A DNA stretch of 64,000 bases from Haloterrigena turkmenica DSM 5511 (GTDB lineage Archaea; Halobacteriota; Halobacteria; Halobacteriales; Natrialbaceae), in assembly GCF_000025325.1 (NCBI RefSeq), contig NC_013744.1, positions 558,001 through 622,000 on the forward strand, read 5' to 3'. Positions 42,752 to 51,804 of this stretch are shown here, one piece after another (the first letter of the stretch is position 1; each line of letters begins with the position of its first letter). The notes below the pieces were generated by a model. That model did no database searches and was not told where the DNA came from. It worked only from the letters and a program-made list of their open reading frames with translations. The position numbers and the translations under genes were made by a program.

Positions 42752-43288
42752 ATGGTTGAAACCGCGATCGCCGCTGTTGCCGGAGGCCTCGAGGCCATCG
42801 TCGAGACAGCGACGGGCTGGCCCGGGATGGGCGTTGTCTTCGTTTACTCGTTTCTGATCGCGTTCGTGCTCCCCGGCCCGAGCGAGATCGTGCTGGTCGC
42901 ACCGCTCGATCTCGGGCTACCCTCGTGGGCAGAGCTCTCGAGTATCATGCTCGTGAGCGCGATCGGCAAAGCCGCCGGAAGCGTGCTGGCGTTTCATATC
43001 GGTCAGGAGGTCAAGCAGGCCGGACCGATAACGCGATGGTTGCGTCAGTCGCGATGGGACGTTCTGAAGTGGTCGGAGAAGCGCTCCGTCCGGCTCGCAC
43101 AGCAGTACGGGTACGGTGGGATGACGGTGGCCCTGTGCGTGCCGTTCTTTCCCGATACGATCTCGATCTACGCGTTCGCCGTCCTCGAAACGGACTACGT
43201 GCGGTTCGCCGTCGCGACGTTTCTCGGGAGCCTCGGGCGGCTCCTCGTCACGGCCGGCGTCTTCGGCGGACTCGTGACGGTGTTTTGA
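42752..43288 (+). CDS. VTT/SNARE-associated (YqaA/DedA-like) membrane protein
   Basis: 178 aa, about five hydrophobic segments, with family phrases LPGPSEIVLVAPLDLGLPSW, SAIGKAAGSVLAFHIGQEVK and VALCVPFFPDTISIYAFAV. The layout (re-entrant helix with Pro-Gly-Pro, Gly-Lys, Pro-Phe-Pro-Asp) fits small VTT-domain proteins. Known members move lipids or export small molecules; the substrate is unknown. The ATG at 42752 lies ~55 bp after an AT-rich promoter (TTTTAATACGATATA). Confidence 0.8.
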   Translation: MVETAIAAVAGGLEAIVETATGWPGMGVVFVYSFLIAFVLPGPSEIVLVAPLDLGLPSWAELSSIMLVSAIGKAAGSVLAFHIGQEVKQAGPITRWLRQSRWDVLKWSEKRSVRLAQQYGYGGMTVALCVPFFPDTISIYAFAVLETDYVRFAVATFLGSLGRLLVTAGVFGGLVTVF

Positions 43289-43390
43289 ACCCGATCGAAC
43301 CGCCGAACTTGCGCGATCGCGACCGGCGCGTTGTCGTTCGGACGCACCGAGACGATGTGACCTGTGCGGTGGCCGGTTAGCGCCGCCGGC

Positions 43391-44002
43391 TCACTCTTCG
43401 ACGAGGAGGTACTCCCGAACATAGCGCTCGAAGGCGGCGCGGCTGTCCTCGAGGACCTCCTCGTCGTTGTTGGTGACGCGAAGCACCATCGTTCCGAGGA
43501 AGACGTTCTGGAAGAGCGCCGCCGTTTGCTGGGGGTCGACCTCCTGGAACACGCCCTGTTCGATCCCCGACCGGATCGTATGTGCGATGTGTTTTCGAAT
43601 GAAGCGATCGCTCCGGGAGAAATACTCCCGATAATCGTCGTCGTGGGCCGCCTGCGACCGAAGTTCGACGACCGCCTGCGTGAACTCGGTCGACGTCGCG
43701 GCGTCACCGAAGCCGAACGTTTGGTCAACGATTTCCTCGATGTGATCGTCCACGCCCCCATCCTGGTACGCGGGGATCTGGCCCTCGATCTCGTCCAGCA
43801 TGAACTCGAGGAAATCGAGGAGGAGTTCGTCCTTGCTATCGTAGTGGTGGTACAGCAGCGACTTGCTCTTCGAGAACTCGTCGCCGATCCGCTGGATCGT
43901 GAGATCACTGTATCCGTGTTTACAGAGTGCGGCGTACGTCGCGCTCATGATAGCGCCGCGAGTACCTCCCGGATTCTCGAGGAATTGCGGAAGCTCCGTC
44001 AT
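43391..44002 (-). CDS. TetR/AcrR family repressor
   Basis: 203 aa. The N-terminal HTH (about 14-60) has the TetR pattern RGAIMSATYAALCKHGYSDL ... SLLYHHYDSKDELL. The C-terminal ligand domain is helical. It is divergent from the MMPL exporter, and two near-identical 16-bp operators lie between them, so it very likely represses the exporter and itself. The inducing ligand is unknown; the partner class suggests lipids or hydrophobic compounds. Confidence 0.92.
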   Translation of the reverse strand: MTELPQFLENPGGTRGAIMSATYAALCKHGYSDLTIQRIGDEFSKSKSLLYHHYDSKDELLLDFLEFMLDEIEGQIPAYQDGGVDDHIEEIVDQTFGFGDAATSTEFTQAVVELRSQAAHDDDYREYFSRSDRFIRKHIAHTIRSGIEQGVFQEVDPQQTAALFQNVFLGTMVLRVTNNDEEVLEDSRAAFERYVREYLLVEE

Positions 44003-44118
44003 CGTCCTCGCGTCCCGTCCTTCCCGTGCGTTTCGACGGCGGTCTGACGTCGGTTCCGGGTCGATTCCGTAGTTCCCACCATGCTGACTGCCGGATACGA
44101 CTACCAGCTATAAAAATC

Positions 44119-44134
44119 GATTGAACGGTCAGTC
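44119..44134. promoter_or_regulatory. TetR operator, TetR-proximal copy
   Basis: GATTGAACGGTCAGTC. The half-sites GATTGAA and TCAGTC are identical to those of the copy at 44213, with a different 3-bp centre (CGG). It overlaps the TATA region (CTATAAAAAT, 44107-44116) for the minus-strand tetR transcript, so it could mediate autorepression. Confidence 0.7.
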
Positions 44135-44200
44135 CAGACGGGTCGAGACGAATTTCTCTCAGACCCCTCTGCCGGGACGAAATAGCCGAGGAGAAAAAGG

Positions 44201-44228
44201 CATATAAGTGCTGATTGAATATTCAGTC
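44201..44228 (+). promoter_or_regulatory. MMPL exporter promoter with TetR operator
   Basis: TATA-like CATATAAGTG (44201-44210), directly followed by TGATTGAATATTCAGTCA (44212-44229), 16 of 18 positions symmetric. The operator lies between TATA and the transcription start, the classic place for repression. Confidence 0.72.
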
Positions 44229-44233
44229 AACAC

Positions 44234-44365
44234 ATGACAGCGAAACCGAAACGAACGGCCGGGATCACGACCGCTACCGGTCGGATCCGGGGGCGCTCCT
44301 CGCTCAGTAGCGAGTCGAGCGTACCGAACGAGGACGGAATACGAGGAGGTCTATCCGCCACATGA
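44234..44365 (+). CDS. Possible 43-aa leader ORF of the MMPL gene
   Basis: A basic, Ser/Arg/Thr-rich 43-codon frame begins just after the TetR operator and ends ATGA across the MMPL start codon. It may be translated from a leaderless mRNA and coupled to the exporter, or be chance. A ribosome-binding site GAGGAGG lies at 44343-44349 before the exporter ATG. No known family. Confidence 0.3.
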   Translation: MTAKPKRTAGITTATGRIRGRSSLSSESSVPNEDGIRGGLSAT

Positions 44366-47049
44366 GTTGGATCGACGCGGTCTCCGATGCGGTCGCGGAC
44401 TACAGTCGGCCCGTGATCGCCGTCATGCTCGTGCTCACGCTCGTCGTGGGTGCGGGCGCCGGAATGGTCGAGCAGTCCTCCGACCTCGATGCGTTCCAGA
44501 GCGACAGCGAGGAAGCGCAGAAGATGGAGTACATCGAGGAGAACTTCTCGACGGGCCAGGAGAACACGTCGGCCGCGCAAGTGATCGTCAGGGGCGAGAA
44601 CGTCCTCACGCAGGAGGCAATGGTCGAGAATCTCCGGTTGCAACAGTCGTTCCGCGAGAACGAGACGATCAACCGGACGCTCGCCGACGAACGGCCGACG
44701 GTCGGCGTGGCGAACCTCGTCGCGCTCGCGTCGCTGTCCGAGGGTCAGCAGGCGGCACAAGCGAACGAGTCCGGTCAGCAACGGGTCGCACAGGAGGACA
44801 ACGCCGGCCAGCAACAGGATGCACAGGCGAGCGCCGCGTCGCCGACGCTGCAACAGCAGATCGACGCCCTCGAGTCGATGAACGAGACGGAGTACGAACG
44901 GGCGCTCGGCGCCGTACTGAGCGAGGAGTCGTCGGGCGAGATGAGCGGACTGGCGTTCATGCCGACGAGCTACGAGCCCGGCTCCTCGAGCGCGAACGCG
45001 ACGATGCTGTTGGTCACCCACCAGTCCGGCGGTGGCGGCGGTCAGGACGGGATGTCCAGCGAACTCGCCGACGCGCAACTGGCCATGCAGTCCATCGCGA
45101 ACGAGGATGTCGAGGGCGAGGACTCCGAGGTCATCGTCTTCGGGAGCGGGATCATGGGCGAGGAGATCGAGAATTCGATGGGCGACAGCATCGCGATCGT
45201 CGGTCCTCTCGCGCTGCTGTTCGTCGTCGTCGCCTTGCTGGTCGCGTACCGCGATCTGCTCGATATCTTCCTCGGTCTGGTCGGTATCGGTGCCGTTCTC
45301 CTCTGGACGTTCGGGTTCATGGGCTGGGCGGGGATCGACTTCAACCAGATGTTCATCGCGGTGCCCGTCTTACTGATCGGGCTCTCGATCGACTACGCGA
45401 TCCACATCTTCATGCGCCACCGCGAGCAGCGTCAGGCTGGCGGTGCGTACGGTGACGACGATACGCGCGGATCGATGCGGATTGCCCTGGCCGGCGTCGG
45501 CGTGGCGCTCGTACTCGTAACCGCGACGACGGCCATCGGCTTCCTCTCGAATCTCACGAGTCCGATCCCGCCGATACAGGAGTTCGGAATCGTGAGTGCG
45601 GTCGGGATTACGGCCGCCCTGCTCGTCTTCGGCATTCTGGTTCCGGCGCTCAAAATCGAACTCGACGAGTTCCTCGAGTCGCGCGGCATCGATCGGAAAA
45701 AGCGCGCGTTCGGGACGGGCGGCGGCCGATTCAGCCAGCTCCTGTCGGTCGGATCGACGGCGGCGCGACGGATGCCGCTCGTCATCATCCTCGTCGCGGT
45801 TCTCGTGAGCGCCGGCGGCGCGTACGGCGCGGCACAGGTCGACACCAGCTTCAACCAAGAGGACTTCATCGCGGAGGATCCGCCGGAGTGGACGGACAAC
45901 CTTCCCGGTCCGATGGAGCCGGGCGACTACTCGATGAAGGAGAACCTCGAGTTCGTCAACCAGAACTTCGCCCGGGAGGACTCCCAGGCGCAGCTCCTCG
46001 TCGAGGGTAACGTAACTGATCCGGAGACGTTACGGCGACTCGAGGCGGCCGAACGCGAGGCCGCCGAGAGCGACGTCGCAATCACGCTCTCGAGCGGCGA
46101 GGCCGACCTCGAGAGTCCGCTGCGGACGATGCGCCAGACTGCGGAGCAGAACGAATCGTTCAACGCGACGTTCGCCGCGGCCGACACCGACGGCGACGGC
46201 GTGCCCGATCGGAACGTCGACCAGGTCTACGACGAACTGTTCGCCACCGCGCCCGACGAGGCGGCTAGCGTCATCCATCGGACCGACGAAGGGGACTACG
46301 AGGCCGTTCGGATGGTCGTCTCGACGAGCGGCGCCGCGTCCATGAGCGACGTCACGGACGAGATGCGAACGATAGCGGACGGGATCAGCGGAAACGGACT
46401 CGAGGCCACCGCGACCGGACAGACGATCACGTTCGACATCGTCCAAGACCAGCTGATGGACACGGTCATCGAGAGCCTGCTGATCACGCTCGTGGCCGTC
46501 TTCGCCTTCCTGATGGTCGCCTACCGGATCACGAAGGGCAGCGCAACCCTCGGGGCGGTGACGCTTCTCCCGGTCGTGTTCAGCGTTTCGTGGATCCTCG
46601 GGACGATGTATTTGCTCGAGATCCCGTTCAACGTCATGACGGGGATGATCACGAGCCTCACCGTCGGCCTCGGGGTCGCCTACAGCATCCACATCAGCGA
46701 GCGCTACAGTCTGGAACTGGAGCGCACCGGCTCGGTCTGGGAGGCGATGTCCCGGACGGTCACCGGCACAGGCGGCGCGCTGTTGGGCAGCGCGGCGACG
46801 ACCGTCGGCGGGTTCGGTGTCCTCGCCTTCGCCATCCTCCCGCCGCTCCAGCAGTTCGGAATCATCACCGGGCTGACGATCACGTACGCGTTCCTCGCCA
46901 GCGTGATCGTCCTCCCGTCGCTGCTGGTGCTGTGGACGCGGTATCTCGGCCCCGACGTTTCCTTCGGCTCGACGAGTAGTTCACCCGCGCCCACGGCCAG
47001 CGACGGCGGGCGACCGGCCGACCAGCCGGAAGAAAGAACCGACGACTAA
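44362..47049 (+). CDS. RND superfamily MMPL-type exporter
   Basis: 895 aa in two similar halves. Each has a first helix, a large extracellular domain and a bundle of about five helices (about 272-440 and 695-870). The first external domain has a Gln/Ala-rich insertion (about 130-155). Typical RND phrases: FIAVPVLLIGLSIDYAIHIF in the first bundle, with D347-Y in helix 4 as proton-relay candidate, and TVGLGVAYSIHISERY in the second. Role: proton-driven export of lipids or hydrophobic compounds. The ATG overlaps the leader ORF. Regulated by the divergent TetR protein. Confidence 0.92.
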   Translation: MSWIDAVSDAVADYSRPVIAVMLVLTLVVGAGAGMVEQSSDLDAFQSDSEEAQKMEYIEENFSTGQENTSAAQVIVRGENVLTQEAMVENLRLQQSFRENETINRTLADERPTVGVANLVALASLSEGQQAAQANESGQQRVAQEDNAGQQQDAQASAASPTLQQQIDALESMNETEYERALGAVLSEESSGEMSGLAFMPTSYEPGSSSANATMLLVTHQSGGGGGQDGMSSELADAQLAMQSIANEDVEGEDSEVIVFGSGIMGEEIENSMGDSIAIVGPLALLFVVVALLVAYRDLLDIFLGLVGIGAVLLWTFGFMGWAGIDFNQMFIAVPVLLIGLSIDYAIHIFMRHREQRQAGGAYGDDDTRGSMRIALAGVGVALVLVTATTAIGFLSNLTSPIPPIQEFGIVSAVGITAALLVFGILVPALKIELDEFLESRGIDRKKRAFGTGGGRFSQLLSVGSTAARRMPLVIILVAVLVSAGGAYGAAQVDTSFNQEDFIAEDPPEWTDNLPGPMEPGDYSMKENLEFVNQNFAREDSQAQLLVEGNVTDPETLRRLEAAEREAAESDVAITLSSGEADLESPLRTMRQTAEQNESFNATFAAADTDGDGVPDRNVDQVYDELFATAPDEAASVIHRTDEGDYEAVRMVVSTSGAASMSDVTDEMRTIADGISGNGLEATATGQTITFDIVQDQLMDTVIESLLITLVAVFAFLMVAYRITKGSATLGAVTLLPVVFSVSWILGTMYLLEIPFNVMTGMITSLTVGLGVAYSIHISERYSLELERTGSVWEAMSRTVTGTGGALLGSAATTVGGFGVLAFAILPPLQQFGIITGLTITYAFLASVIVLPSLLVLWTRYLGPDVSFGSTSSSPAPTASDGGRPADQPEERTDD

Positions 47050-47166
47050 TCCGGCGGGTTCCCACCCCTCTCCCCGTCGCGGTAGCGGGGACGGTATCTG
47101 CGGGAGAAATTCGCGCGTGCGACGCGTATCGATATCTTTGAACCGCTCGAGTACCTGGATCTGACT

Positions 47167-48228
47167 ATGAGCACCGGTATCGCTGTTCTCAACTTCGGTG
47201 AACCGTCGGAACCGGACCGAGACGCCGTCGTCGACTACCTCGAGCGGATCTTCCTCGCGAACATGGAAATCGAGGGCGAGACGACGCCCGAGGCGGCGCG
47301 CGAACGAGCGCGCTCGCTGGCGGAGCGTCGCGTCCCCGCGTTGATCGAGGAGTACGAAGCGATCGGCGGATCGCCGCTGAACGCGCACGCCGAAACGCAG
47401 GCGGAGCGACTCGAGTCCGAACTCGTCGCCCGCGGCCACGACGTGACGACCTACAACGGGTTCCAGTTCACCGAGCCGTTCGTCGAGGACGCGGCGACCG
47501 CCGCGGCCGAAGACGAGGTGTCGAACCTCATCGGATTGCCACTCTACCCCCTCTGCGGGCCGTCGACGACGGTGCAGGCCCTCGAGGACCTCTCGGCCGG
47601 CGTCGACGATCTCGACTGGTCGCCGGAGTACCACGAGATCACCGGCTGGCACACGCACTCGGCGTATCTGCGGCTGCGCGCCGACGCGATTCGTGACACG
47701 CTCGAGCAAAACGGCCTCGAGTTGGGGACGGAGACGCGACTCGTCTTCTCGGCCCACGGCACGCCGCAGTACTACCTCGAGGAGGGGAGCCGATACGCGC
47801 AGTACGTCGACGAGTACGCGGAGATCGTCAACCGAATGCTCGGCGACCCCGGCTACGAACTCGGCTACCAGAACCACGAGAACCGCGACGTCGCGTGGAC
47901 GGAGCCGGACGTCGAATCCGTCGTCGAAGACCTCGACGCCGAGCGCGTCGTCGTCGACCCCGTCAGTTTCATGCACGAGCAAAGCGAGACGCTCTCCGAA
48001 CTCGACCTCGAACTCCGCGAGGAAGCCGAGGAGCGGGGGCTCGGGTTCTTCCGCGTCCCGGTTCCCTACGACGACGACCGCTTCATCGAACTCCTGGCGG
48101 ACCTCGTCGAGCCGTTTGTCGCCGACTTCGATCCGGAATACTACGGCTTCCAGTCGTGTACGTGCCGGGACAGTCCGAACGCGATGTGTCTCAACGCCCG
48201 TCGGAACGAGCCGGCGCGAGACGAGTGA
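47167..48228 (+). CDS. hemH: Ferrochelatase (coproporphyrin or protoporphyrin type)
   Basis: 353 aa. The catalytic His is H197 in VFSAHGTPQYY, and the second motif is MHEQSETLSELDLEL (family Glu). The enzyme inserts Fe2+ into a porphyrin. The C-terminus has C331-T-C333 and C341 in a Cys-rich tail (SCTCRDSPNAMC), which could hold an iron-sulfur cluster as in some bacterial and animal ferrochelatases. It is followed 6 bp later by hemG, so the two form an operon. Starts at the ATG at 47167 with the normal N-terminus (GIAVLNFGEP). Confidence 0.9.
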   Translation: MSTGIAVLNFGEPSEPDRDAVVDYLERIFLANMEIEGETTPEAARERARSLAERRVPALIEEYEAIGGSPLNAHAETQAERLESELVARGHDVTTYNGFQFTEPFVEDAATAAAEDEVSNLIGLPLYPLCGPSTTVQALEDLSAGVDDLDWSPEYHEITGWHTHSAYLRLRADAIRDTLEQNGLELGTETRLVFSAHGTPQYYLEEGSRYAQYVDEYAEIVNRMLGDPGYELGYQNHENRDVAWTEPDVESVVEDLDAERVVVDPVSFMHEQSETLSELDLELREEAEERGLGFFRVPVPYDDDRFIELLADLVEPFVADFDPEYYGFQSCTCRDSPNAMCLNARRNEPARDE

Positions 48229-48234
48229 GACAGG

Positions 48235-49506
48235 ATGCGTATCGGAATCGTCGGAGCGGGGATGACGGGACTCGCGCTCACGCACGCGCTCGCCGAGCGC
48301 GGCGTCGACAGTGTCACCTACGAAGCCACCGGCGAACCCGGCGGTGTCATCGACTCTCGCGTCGTCGACGGACGCGTCATCGAAGTCGGCCCGCAGCGCC
48401 TGCGGCTCAGCGAGCCGGTCGCGGAGTTAGTCGATTCGGTCGGCTTACGACGGGAGCTCGTCGCGGCCGACGACTCGCTCCCGTTGTACGTCTACAGCCG
48501 CGGGGCGCTTCGGCGCGTTCCGCGGTCGGCGACCGCGTTCCTCAAGACGGACCTCCTCTCGCCGACCGCGAAGCTTCGCGTTCTCGCGGAGCCGTTGACC
48601 GGGGACGCGAAGCCGGACGAATCCATCGCGGAGGTGTTCACGCGAAAGTTCGGACGGGAGGCCTACGAGAACCTCGCCGGGCCGATCGTCGGCGGCACGT
48701 TCGGCTCCGACCCGGCCGAGATGCCCGCGCGGCACGCGCTCGAGTCGCTGTTCGAACTCGAGCAGCGACACGGAAACCTGCTCGTGCCCGCCGCCAAACG
48801 GCTCCTCGGCTCGAGCGAGTCGCCCCCGCCGGTCTCGTTCGAGCGCGGATTGCAACGGCTCCCGCGGGCGCTCGCGGACGCACACGACGACCGGGTCCGG
48901 TTCGAAACGCCGATCCGATCGATCCGCGAGGCGGGAGACGAGGTCGTCGTCACGGGAGTCGACGGCGACGTCGAGCGATTCGATCACGTCGTCGTAACGA
49001 CGCCCGCGGGCGAGACTGCCGACCTGCTCCGAGAGACTGTTCCGGAGGCGGCTGCTCTCGAGGAACTCACCTACAATCCGCTCGCGCTCGTGCACCTCGT
49101 CTCCGACGCCGGCGCGAACGGGTTCGGCTACCAGGTTCGACGCGACGAACCGCTGCGGACCCTCGGCGTGTCCTGGAACGCGAGCCTGTTCGACCGCGAC
49201 GGCGTCTACACGGCCTTCCTCGGGGGGATGAACGACGCAGAACTCTGCGACAGGGCGGACGAAGCAATCGGCCGGATCGCGGCTCGAGAGTTCGAGCGCG
49301 TCCTCGGCGCCGAGGCCGACGTGTTGCACGTCGAGACGCTCTCCTCGGCGTTTCCGGCCTATGATTCGTCGTGGAGCGCGCTCGACCGCGTCGACCTCCC
49401 CGAGCGGATCCACCTCGCGACGAACTACACGTCACGAATGGGGATTCCCTCGCGCGTTCGGGAGGCGAACAGTCTCGCGGAGACGTTCGCCGACGAAGCC
49501 AGCTAG
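48235..49506 (+). CDS. hemG: FAD-dependent protoporphyrinogen/coproporphyrinogen oxidase (HemY-type)
   Basis: 423 aa. The dinucleotide-binding motif is RIGIVGAGMTGLALTHALAE at the start, with TYEATGEPGGVIDSR and IEVGPQRLRLS typical of HemY-type oxidases. The C-terminus ends in a flavin-contact region (IHLATNYTSRMGIPSRVREA). Role: oxidation of a porphyrinogen to a porphyrin just before iron insertion. Only 6 bp downstream of hemH, so co-transcribed. No signal peptide: a soluble or peripheral enzyme. Confidence 0.88.
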   Translation: MRIGIVGAGMTGLALTHALAERGVDSVTYEATGEPGGVIDSRVVDGRVIEVGPQRLRLSEPVAELVDSVGLRRELVAADDSLPLYVYSRGALRRVPRSATAFLKTDLLSPTAKLRVLAEPLTGDAKPDESIAEVFTRKFGREAYENLAGPIVGGTFGSDPAEMPARHALESLFELEQRHGNLLVPAAKRLLGSSESPPPVSFERGLQRLPRALADAHDDRVRFETPIRSIREAGDEVVVTGVDGDVERFDHVVVTTPAGETADLLRETVPEAAALEELTYNPLALVHLVSDAGANGFGYQVRRDEPLRTLGVSWNASLFDRDGVYTAFLGGMNDAELCDRADEAIGRIAAREFERVLGAEADVLHVETLSSAFPAYDSSWSALDRVDLPERIHLATNYTSRMGIPSRVREANSLAETFADEAS

Positions 49507-49557
49507 GGCCGCCCGAACTCGGGTGACCTCACCGTCTCCGATCGGGAACGGACCGAG

Positions 49558-50571
49558 CTACTCCCACTCCCAGTTTTTCGCGGTTTCGACGAACGCCGCG
49601 ACCGACTCGATCGGCGTCTCCTTGCCGACGCCGTGCCCGAGGTTGCAGACGTACCCGCGCGGTCCGGCGGCCTCGATCATCCGTGCAGTTCGATCTCGAA
49701 CCGTTTCGGGATCGGCAAACAGCAGCGTCGGATCGAGGTTGCCCTGCACCGGCGTCGTCCCGAGCTCCTCGCGCGCATGCTCCATATCGACGGTCCAGTC
49801 CAGCGAGACGGCGTCGGCGCCGCCGGTTCGCAACTGTTCGAGCCGACCGCCCATCCCGCGGACGAACAGTATCGTCGGCGCGTCGATCGCGGAGAGGATC
49901 TTGCGGTGCAGCGGGCGCACGTACTCCTCGTAGTCCGCCGGCGGGAGGACGCTCGCGTAGGTGTCGAACAGCTGGACGACGTCCGCGCCGTGGTCGACCT
50001 GCAGTCGGAGGTACTCCGCGACGACGTCCGCGAACCGCTCGAGCAGCTCCTCGAACGCGGCCGGCTGCTCGGCGCGGAACCGGCGGATCGCCCCGTTCTG
50101 GTGGTCGGCACCGCCGGCCACGGCGTACGACGCGAGCGTGAACGGCCCACCGGCGAATCCGATGACGGCGTCCGTCTCGGCGACCGACGCGGACAACCGA
50201 TCGAGCAGGTCGTAGACGAAGTCGAGTTCGGTCTCGACGTCGCGGTGGTCCGCCGGAACGTCGTCGGGCCCCTCGACCGGATTCGGGATGACCGGACCGA
50301 CGCCGGACTCGATGCGGTAGTCGAAGCCGAGGGGCTCGAGACACGTGAGAATATCCGAGAACATCACGACGCCGTCGACGCCGTACCGCTCGTAGGGTTG
50401 CAAGGTGATCGTTTCCGCGATGTCCGGCGTTTCGATGGCCTCGCGAAACGAGTGCTCGCTTCGAAGCTCCCGGTACTCCGGGAGGTGCCGTCCGGCCTGG
50501 CGCATCAGCCAGACCGGCGGCCGTTCGGTGCGTTCGCCCCGCGCCGCTCGAACGAGCAGTGGTGTGGTCAT
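49558..50571 (-). CDS. hemE: Uroporphyrinogen decarboxylase
   Basis: 337 aa from the ATG at 50571, which gives the family start (LLVRAARGERTERPPVWLMR). The conserved blocks are RQAGRHLPEYRELR, MFSDILTCLEPLGFDY (catalytic Asp), FAGGPFTLASY, QLFDTYASVLPP and CNLGHGVGKETPIESV. The reaction is uroporphyrinogen III to coproporphyrinogen III. Convergent with hemH-hemG, so the three genes cover consecutive steps from uroporphyrinogen to haem or its coproporphyrin precursor. Confidence 0.93.
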   Translation of the reverse strand: MTTPLLVRAARGERTERPPVWLMRQAGRHLPEYRELRSEHSFREAIETPDIAETITLQPYERYGVDGVVMFSDILTCLEPLGFDYRIESGVGPVIPNPVEGPDDVPADHRDVETELDFVYDLLDRLSASVAETDAVIGFAGGPFTLASYAVAGGADHQNGAIRRFRAEQPAAFEELLERFADVVAEYLRLQVDHGADVVQLFDTYASVLPPADYEEYVRPLHRKILSAIDAPTILFVRGMGGRLEQLRTGGADAVSLDWTVDMEHAREELGTTPVQGNLDPTLLFADPETVRDRTARMIEAAGPRGYVCNLGHGVGKETPIESVAAFVETAKNWEWE

Positions 50572-51068
50572 ACTCGGACGTCGCCCACCGAGTAAAGAGT
50601 AGTTTCGGTTGCCATCCGCCGGTTCCAAGAGTGTCGTCGCCGTCTCGCTCCGCGTCGACTACGGGCGACGATCCGTCGCGTGGTACGTGCCAACGAGCCG
50701 TCAGTACGGCGACCGCGCCGGGTCGTTACCGCGACAGGCCCCGTCGATCTCCCACCGACAGATCCGGTCAATGCTGGAGTGGAGCGAATCTGCTCTCTAC
50801 CGTAGTAAGCAGAACGGTCTCTTGACAGGTTACAGACTGATTCGATCGGTTTGACTTCCCAAATACTTACCCCATCATATGGGGGTGGTATTTTTGTAGT
50901 ATTACAAAAATACAAGCGTAAACCGACCAGTAGAACATCTTGTTGTCGTAGTCATATGTATCCTACCTGATGGTTTCTTATCGGACTCGGGATGCTACGC
51001 TCGAACTCGACTATCGTACCGAATCACGAGAAACGCACTTATCGTTCCGTCCCCTTTCGACGGTCACA
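50572..51068. promoter_or_regulatory. Intergenic region with a perfect 11-bp inverted repeat
   Basis: 497 bp with no gene. An AT-rich perfect palindrome has arms GTATTTTTGTA (50888-50898) and TACAAAAATAC (50903-50913) around GTAT. It is preceded by an imperfect one, CCCCATCATATGGGG (50870-50884). TCATATGTATCC (50952-50963) occurs again at 53418-53429. These are candidate regulatory sites for the flanking genes; none is assigned. Confidence 0.5.
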
Positions 51069-51692
51069 ATGATGGCGACAACGCACGTGCTCTGGGGGAT
51101 GGCGCTCGCTCTCCCGGTCCTCGCGACCGCCCCGGAGTTCGCCCCGGCCGCCTTCGCGGCCGGACTCGTCGGCGGACTGGTCCCCGATCTCGATCTCTAC
51201 GCCGGCCACCGGAAGACGCTCCACTATCCGATCTACGCGTCGCTCGCGACCGCGCCGGCGCTCGCGCTCGCACTCGCGGCGCCGTCGACACTGACCGCCG
51301 GCCTCGCCGTCGCGCTCGCCGCGTCGGCCCTCCACGCCGCCGCCGACGTCCTGGGCGGCGGCCTCGAGCTCCGACCGTGGCAGGAGGGCTCAGAGCGAGC
51401 GGTGTACAGTCACTATCACGGCCGCTGGATCCGACCCCGGCGGCTCGTCCGTTACGACGGCGCACCCGAGGATCTCGCGCTCGCCGCGGTCGTCGCGGCG
51501 CCACTCGTCGGAACGGGCGACGGGACCGTGACCGCCGTCACGGTCGCGTTCCTGTCGGTTTCGGCCGTCTACGTACTATTGCGAAAACCGCTCGCGACGC
51601 TCGCCGAGCGACTCGCCGGCCTCGTCCCGCAGCCGCTGGCACCGTACCTGCCCGAGCGCTATCGCGAGTCCGGCGCGTACTCGCGGCGGTAA
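51069..51692 (+). CDS. Membrane-bound metal-dependent hydrolase family (DUF457/YdjM-like)
   Basis: 207 aa. About five hydrophobic segments, with the family metal-binding phrases TTHVLWGMALALP (first His), GLVPDLDLYAGHRKTLHYPI and SALHAAADVLGGGLELRPWQ. The family is annotated as inner-membrane metal-dependent hydrolase, and its substrate is unknown. The ATG at 51069 (or the next codon) was chosen because the upstream frame to 50970 is charged and does not match. A short leader with TCATATGTATCC lies ~105 bp upstream. Confidence 0.83.
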   Translation: MMATTHVLWGMALALPVLATAPEFAPAAFAAGLVGGLVPDLDLYAGHRKTLHYPIYASLATAPALALALAAPSTLTAGLAVALAASALHAAADVLGGGLELRPWQEGSERAVYSHYHGRWIRPRRLVRYDGAPEDLALAAVVAAPLVGTGDGTVTAVTVAFLSVSAVYVLLRKPLATLAERLAGLVPQPLAPYLPERYRESGAYSRR

Positions 51693-51804
51693 AGTAGTCG
51701 GAGACGCCCACACTACTATCGGTCTGGTAGTCTCGGACGGTCGGATGGGTCACAGTCGAGCCGTCCACCGCCCTCGATGCCGACCGTCGTCCGAACCGTC
51801 GTCG

